Assembly (NCBI RefSeq): GCF_021311115.1
Contig: NZ_JAJTNP010000007.1
Span: 182,580 to 246,579 of the forward strand
Source of the DNA: Chryseobacterium gwangjuense
Lineage (GTDB): Bacteria > Bacteroidota > Bacteroidia > Flavobacteriales > Weeksellaceae
Direction of reading: 5' to 3'
DNA length: 64,000 nt
Shown here: in pieces, positions 60,220-64,000 of the stretch
Layout of the letters: every line of letters begins with the position of its first letter
Position numbering within the stretch: the stretch's first letter is position 1
Program-made: the position numbers and the translations under genes
The notes under the pieces: generated by a model
What the model was told of the DNA's origin: nothing
Databases searched by the model: none
The model's input: only the letters and a program-made list of their open reading frames with translations

Positions 60220-61539
60220 TTGAATATTACAATAGTAGGAACAGGATATGTAGGCTTGGTAACAGGAACTACACTTGCAGAATTGGGAAATTCGGTTTAC
60301 TGCGTTGATATTGATGAAAAGAAAGTTGAGGGAATGAAAAACGGCATCGTTCCTATCTACGAACCGAATCTCGAGGAAATGTTCCTTAGAAATATACAGG
60401 CAGAACGTTTATTTTTTACTACCAATTTAAAGGAAGCACTAGATAAAAGTGAAGTCATCTATCTTGCTTTGCCGACACCTCCTGGCGAAGACGGCTCTGC
60501 AGATCTTTCTTATGTATTGCAGGTTGCCAATTCTATTGGCGAAATGATGACCGAATACAAAGTCATTGTTAATAAAAGTACAGTACCGGTAGGAACAGCG
60601 GATAAAGTAAGAAATGTTATTGCAACAAAAACCAATCTTCCTTTTGATGTCGTTTCTAATCCTGAATTTTTGCGTGAAGGTTTTGCTGTTGAAGATTCAA
60701 TGAATCCTGCGAGAGTTGTTGTAGGATCAAGTTCGGAAAAGGCAAAAGAGGTTATGGCAAAAATCTATCAGCCATTCACCAATACCGGGATTCCTATTAT
60801 TTTCATGGATGAAAAGTCTTCTGAGCTTACAAAATATGCAGCCAATTCATTTTTAGCGGTAAAAATCACTTTCATGAATGAGATTGCTAATTACTGTGAG
60901 AAAGTAGGCGCTGATGTTGATAAGGTACGTCTTGGAATGGGGAGTGACGACAGAATCGGACACCGCTTTTTATTTCCAGGAATTGGGTATGGAGGAAGCT
61001 GTTTCCCGAAAGATGTAAAAGCTTTAATTAAATCCGGAAAAGAGGAGGAATTTAATTTTCAAATCCTTGAAGCCACAGAAAATGTCAACATTTCTCAGAA
61101 GGTAATTTTGGTTTCCGAGATCGAAAAATATTTCGGGGGAAATATTGAAGGGAAAACCATCGCTTTATGGGGACTTGCCTTCAAAGCTAATACAGATGAT
61201 ATTAGAGAAGCATCTTCACTAGACAATATTGAACTTTTACTTAAAAAAGGAGCAAAAATTGTTGCTTATGATTCCGTTGCCGAAAAAAATGTACAAAAAG
61301 TACTGGGCAACAAAATCGAATATGCAAAAACAATGTATGACGCACTTGAAAATGCAGATGCTTTATTTATTGCTACAGAATGGCCGGAATTTAAAAATCC
61401 GAACTTCAATCTGATGGGCGAAAAAATGAAAAACAAGGTTATTTTCGACGGAAGAAATATGTATCCATTGGAAATTCCTGAACAGCATGGTTTTTATTAT
61501 AAAAGTATAGGAAGAAAAACGGTAAATACAAAACCGTAA
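60220..61539 (+). CDS. UDP-glucose 6-dehydrogenase
   Basis: 439 residues. It oxidises UDP-glucose (or a related UDP-hexose) to the uronic acid with two NAD. The start codon is TTG at 60220, which places the Rossmann motif VGTGYVGLVTGTTLAELGN correctly at residue 5; no ATG is available before it. The second NAD-region and active-site features are VNKSTVPVGTADKVRN, the substrate loop SNPEFLREGFAVED, the Lys/Asn segment ELTKYAANSFLAVKITFMNE and the catalytic Cys in FPGIGYGGSCFPKDVKALIK. Head gene of a surface-sugar locus that continues with a glycosyltransferase and rmlB. Confidence 0.93.
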   Translation: MNITIVGTGYVGLVTGTTLAELGNSVYCVDIDEKKVEGMKNGIVPIYEPNLEEMFLRNIQAERLFFTTNLKEALDKSEVIYLALPTPPGEDGSADLSYVLQVANSIGEMMTEYKVIVNKSTVPVGTADKVRNVIATKTNLPFDVVSNPEFLREGFAVEDSMNPARVVVGSSSEKAKEVMAKIYQPFTNTGIPIIFMDEKSSELTKYAANSFLAVKITFMNEIANYCEKVGADVDKVRLGMGSDDRIGHRFLFPGIGYGGSCFPKDVKALIKSGKEEEFNFQILEATENVNISQKVILVSEIEKYFGGNIEGKTIALWGLAFKANTDDIREASSLDNIELLLKKGAKIVAYDSVAEKNVQKVLGNKIEYAKTMYDALENADALFIATEWPEFKNPNFNLMGEKMKNKVIFDGRNMYPLEIPEQHGFYYKSIGRKTVNTKP

Positions 61540-61546
61540 AGATATA

Positions 61547-61589
61547 TAAGGTGTTAATTCTTAAAATTATTTTACGAATCAACACCTTA
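61547..61589. repeat. Inverted repeat before the GT2 gene
   Basis: TAAGGTGTTAATTC (61547-61560) and GAATCAACACCTTA (61576-61589) pair over 14 bases with one mismatch around a 15-base loop. No T run follows, so it is not a typical terminator; it sits 24 bases before the next start codon. Confidence 0.6.
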
Positions 61590-61612
61590 AAACTAACAAA
61601 ATATCAGCACAG

Positions 61613-62533
61613 ATGAATTCTAAAATAGCAGTTCTTGTTCCCTGCTACAACGAAGCTTTAACCATTGAAAAAGTGGTTAAGGATTTTCAGCAGCATATTC
61701 CTGAGGCGGAAATTTTTGTTTACGATAATAATTCAAAAGATGAAACCGTAGAGATTGCCACCAAAACAGGCGCCTTTATCGGAAATGAAAAAAAACAGGG
61801 AAAAGCCAATGTTGTCTTCAGAATGTTTAGGGAAATCGATGCGGATCTTTACATCATGATCGACGGTGACGATACTTATCCTGTAGAATGCATTCGTGAA
61901 ATGGTACAGCAGTTCACCGAAAACAAATGTGACATGCTTGTCGGAGACCGGCTTTCTAATAACAGCTATAAGAAAGAAAACAAAAGGGCATTCCATAATT
62001 TTGGCAACAATCTTGTGCGAAATCTCATCAATATTTTCTTTGGTTCAGAGCTTAAAGATATCCTTTCAGGCTACAGAATTTTTTCAAGAAAATTTGTTAA
62101 AAACTATGCGAGCTCCATTAAAGGATTTGAATTGGAAACCGATCTTTCCATTTATGCTTTGCATTACGGGCTTACCATAGAAGAATATTCCATCAATTAC
62201 CGTGACAGACCGGAAGGCAGCGTTTCAAAGCTGAACACATTTACCGACGGATTTAAGGTGATCAAGCTTTTTTTCAATCTTGTAAGACTTTACAAACCTC
62301 TTTTATTTTTCGGAATGGTTTCTATCATTCTCTTCGTTATAGGCATTCTTTTTATGATCATCCCTATCAGAGAATATTTTGAATATCAATACGTATACAA
62401 AGTTCCGACATTAATTTTTTCGATCATGCTCATCATTGTCTCCATACTTTCCCTTGCAACTGGATTAATTTTGGATAACATCAGCATTATTGATAAAAAG
62501 AATTTCAAAGTACGATACAACAACACCAACTAG
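61613..62533 (+). CDS. Family 2 glycosyltransferase with C-terminal membrane helices
   Basis: 306 residues. The GT2 fold is clear: VLVPCYNEALTIEKVVKDFQ, IFVYDNNSKDETVEIA, the metal-binding DGDD in LYIMIDGDDTYPVEC and VGDRLSNNSYKKENKRAFHN, then the acceptor region LSGYRIFSRKFVKNYASS. Two C-terminal membrane helices (about 228-250 and 263-287) resemble those of polyprenyl-phosphate glycosyltransferases of the DPM/GtrB type, which load a sugar on a lipid carrier. The sugar is unknown. It lies in the polysaccharide locus and precedes a polytopic membrane protein whose start is 2 bases after its stop. Confidence 0.92.
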   Translation: MNSKIAVLVPCYNEALTIEKVVKDFQQHIPEAEIFVYDNNSKDETVEIATKTGAFIGNEKKQGKANVVFRMFREIDADLYIMIDGDDTYPVECIREMVQQFTENKCDMLVGDRLSNNSYKKENKRAFHNFGNNLVRNLINIFFGSELKDILSGYRIFSRKFVKNYASSIKGFELETDLSIYALHYGLTIEEYSINYRDRPEGSVSKLNTFTDGFKVIKLFFNLVRLYKPLLFFGMVSIILFVIGILFMIIPIREYFEYQYVYKVPTLIFSIMLIIVSILSLATGLILDNISIIDKKNFKVRYNNTN

Positions 62534-62534
62534 C

Positions 62535-63797
62535 ATGAAAAAAGCATTCTGGTTTTCACTTTTTGCACTGCTTTTCTTTTTGAACACCCAGTTCAATACC
62601 TTTCATCTTATTCCTAAAGAAAAGTTTGAATATAGCAAAATTGAAGAATCAGAAACCCTTGTCATTGGGAAACTCATGAATTCCGAGCACGGAAAGATTA
62701 TGGATGACGGTGGATTCACCGGAACCTATTATTTTAAAGACAGCGGAAACGGAAGATCTGTAGTCGGAAAGCAGGTTTACGAAAAGTACATTCACAACGA
62801 AGTTCCAAAGAAAACAGCTTATGATCCGTACAAAACACAAATTGGAGGTCAGGCAATTCTGTACAGTTTATTTGATAAAGCTTTCGGACTTGATAATGCA
62901 ATCAATATTGAGTTTTTCAGAATCTTTAATTCTCTTTCATTAAGTATTTTATTAACACTGTTTCTTTATTGGATTAGTAAGAAATTTAATTTTACGGTTT
63001 CACTCATTACTTTTCTACTTCTCCTGCCTAATTATTGGCTATTTTTATATGGAAAAAGCAGTTGGTGGTGCAATTGGGTATACTTCCTTCCTTTTGTATA
63101 TGGTCTTCTATTTTTTGAAAGGAATAAAAACCCAGATTTCAAGAAATACCTCCTCGTTTTTTCATTCTTGTTCTTCTTAAAATTTTGGTTTACCGGATTT
63201 GAATTTGTTACTGTTTTTTTAATCACGTCCTCAATTCCTTACCTCTACTATTTTTTTGAAAATAAAGTTTCATTTTACCGGAATTTCATTTGGAGACATT
63301 TCATTATTTTAATTGTTCCGTTACTTATTAACATTGGGTTTTTACTGTATCAGTTCAACCTTTTAACAGGAAATATCCAAACCGGAATTCATCATCTTCA
63401 AGATGCTTTTACCCGGAGATCAAGCAGTGACTATTTTTATGACCCAAGCCAACATTATTTAATCCTATTAAAAAAGTTTCATTTAGATATTATTACCCGA
63501 TATTTAGGAAATTCCTTCATTAATGAAGATTTTACATTGACGAAAATACCGTTTGCAGCAATTATATTGTTAGGAATTGTATGCTCAATTTATTTATACA
63601 TAAAAAACATTGACAGAAAACTGATTTTCACAACCTGGTTTTCCATTTTAGCGCCTTTCAGTTGGTTCATCTTGTTTCAACAGCATGCACATATTCATAA
63701 ACATATAGATTTCTTTATTTGGTATTGTCCGTTTCTTATTTTAATAATACTTTTAATATCTTTGACGCTAAATTCCTTTTTGAAAACATTACAATGA
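62535..63797 (+). CDS. Polytopic membrane protein of the polysaccharide locus
   Basis: 420 residues from the ATG at 62535 (the open frame upstream overlaps the GT2 gene and lacks a better start). A first helix (FWFSLFALLFFLNTQF) is followed by an extracytoplasmic domain of about 110 residues with MNSEHGKIMDDGGFTG, then about eight helices from residue 130. The layout suggests a lipid-sugar-dependent transferase or a related membrane enzyme; DDGGFTG could hold an acidic catalytic pair, but I do not recognise a family. It is coupled on both sides: 2 bases after GT2 and a 4-base ATGA overlap with rmlB. Confidence 0.72.
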   Translation: MKKAFWFSLFALLFFLNTQFNTFHLIPKEKFEYSKIEESETLVIGKLMNSEHGKIMDDGGFTGTYYFKDSGNGRSVVGKQVYEKYIHNEVPKKTAYDPYKTQIGGQAILYSLFDKAFGLDNAINIEFFRIFNSLSLSILLTLFLYWISKKFNFTVSLITFLLLLPNYWLFLYGKSSWWCNWVYFLPFVYGLLFFERNKNPDFKKYLLVFSFLFFLKFWFTGFEFVTVFLITSSIPYLYYFFENKVSFYRNFIWRHFIILIVPLLINIGFLLYQFNLLTGNIQTGIHHLQDAFTRRSSSDYFYDPSQHYLILLKKFHLDIITRYLGNSFINEDFTLTKIPFAAIILLGIVCSIYLYIKNIDRKLIFTTWFSILAPFSWFILFQQHAHIHKHIDFFIWYCPFLILIILLISLTLNSFLKTLQ

Positions 63798-64000
63798 AAA
63801 ATATAATTATTACCGGTGGTGCCGGCTTTATCGGTTCTCATGTTGTGAGAGAATTTGTAAAAAACAATCCGGAAACTACCATCATCAATCTTGATGCTTT
63901 GACGTATGCCGGAAACCTTGAAAATCTGAAAGACATTGAGAATGAACCCAATTATGTTTTCGAAAAAGCAGACATTACAAAACCAGAAGAATTAAGAGCA
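63794..64000 (+). CDS. rmlB: dTDP-glucose 4,6-dehydratase, 3' end outside window
   Basis: The first 69 codons are visible. The N-terminus MKNIIITGGAGFIGSHVVRE is the Gly-x-x-Gly-x-x-Gly NAD-binding loop of short-chain dehydrogenases, and NLDALTYAGNLENLKDIENE is a hallmark of RmlB, which converts dTDP-glucose to the 4-keto-6-deoxy sugar for rhamnose and related sugars. The start overlaps the upstream stop as ATGA, showing translational coupling. The gene continues beyond the window. Confidence 0.93.
   Translation, partial: MKNIIITGGAGFIGSHVVREFVKNNPETTIINLDALTYAGNLENLKDIENEPNYVFEKADITKPEELRA

Noticed and set aside
1..64000. CRISPR arrays, prophage, insertion sequences, rRNA genes or toxin-antitoxin pairs
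   Set aside because: No regularly spaced repeats, transposase, integrase or phage structural genes, rRNA signatures or typical toxin-antitoxin gene pairs were seen on either strand.

Overview
The window is a low-GC bacterial chromosome segment from a member of the Bacteroidota, most likely class Flavobacteriia and close to Chryseobacterium (family Weeksellaceae); that rank is inferred from gene content, not from a search. The support is: two SusC/SusD pairs, a GLPGLI-family protein, a 'putative porin', BshC, an ATP-type PckA, a GHMP kinase of the flavobacterial type, repeated promoters of the form TTG-N15..20-TAnnTTTG (the Bacteroidota sigma-A type), and no obvious Shine-Dalgarno sequences. 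No phage, plasmid, insertion sequence or CRISPR array was seen. Most of the window is ordinary core genome; the accessory interest is concentrated at 26.9-40.1 kb.

Layout. 0-3.8 kb: a 5'-truncated TPR-like protein, a low-affinity iron permease-family protein and a GLPGLI protein. 3.9-7.3 kb (minus): the str operon rpsL-rpsG-fusA-rpsJ, closed by a terminator right after rpsJ. 7.4-17.3 kb: a GT-C-like membrane protein, Dps, pncB with a YciI-like and a small membrane protein, a DUF5995 protein, rmuC, a TrmH-family methyltransferase, a repetitive small lipoprotein, and a putative membrane-tethered regulator with a partner lipoprotein. 17.3-26.1 kb: 5-formyl-THF cyclo-ligase, a TrhO tRNA hydroxylase with an extra C-terminal barrel domain, a DegP/HtrA protease, RidA, LptD and an amidase. 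26.1-26.8 kb: three tRNA-Glu(TTC) genes around rpsT.

26.9-35.3 kb (minus) is a metal-handling island. An operon of an MbnP-like copper protein, an MbnH-like di-haem enzyme and a Cys-tagged outer-membrane barrel is followed upstream by an exported superoxide dismutase, two paralogous ~120-residue membrane proteins sharing C-x9-C-x3-C, a YHS lipoprotein, Sco, a Zn/Cd-type P1B ATPase and a Fur-family regulator. A perfect 7-1-7 palindrome of Fur-box form overlaps the regulator's stop codon just before the ATPase. 35.4-40.1 kb (minus) is a SusC/SusD pair whose leader is a SAM-I (S-box) riboswitch, which points to uptake of a methionine- or sulfur-related nutrient.

40.3-50.6 kb: aroQ, pckA, a GHMP kinase with fabD, a LysM/periplasmic-binding fusion, bshC, a putative porin and a small exported protein. 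50.7-54.9 kb: a second SusC/SusD pair with a perfect palindrome between its -33 and -7 promoter elements. 55.2-60.0 kb (minus): rimP-nusA-infB, with a terminator-like hairpin in its leader. 60.2 kb to the end (plus): the start of a surface-polysaccharide locus (UDP-glucose dehydrogenase, a GT2 glycosyltransferase, a polytopic membrane protein and the 5' end of rmlB).

The best candidates for something undescribed are the MbnP/MbnH/outer-membrane-barrel trio with the twin C-x9-C-x3-C proteins, and the SAM-riboswitch-controlled SusCD importer.
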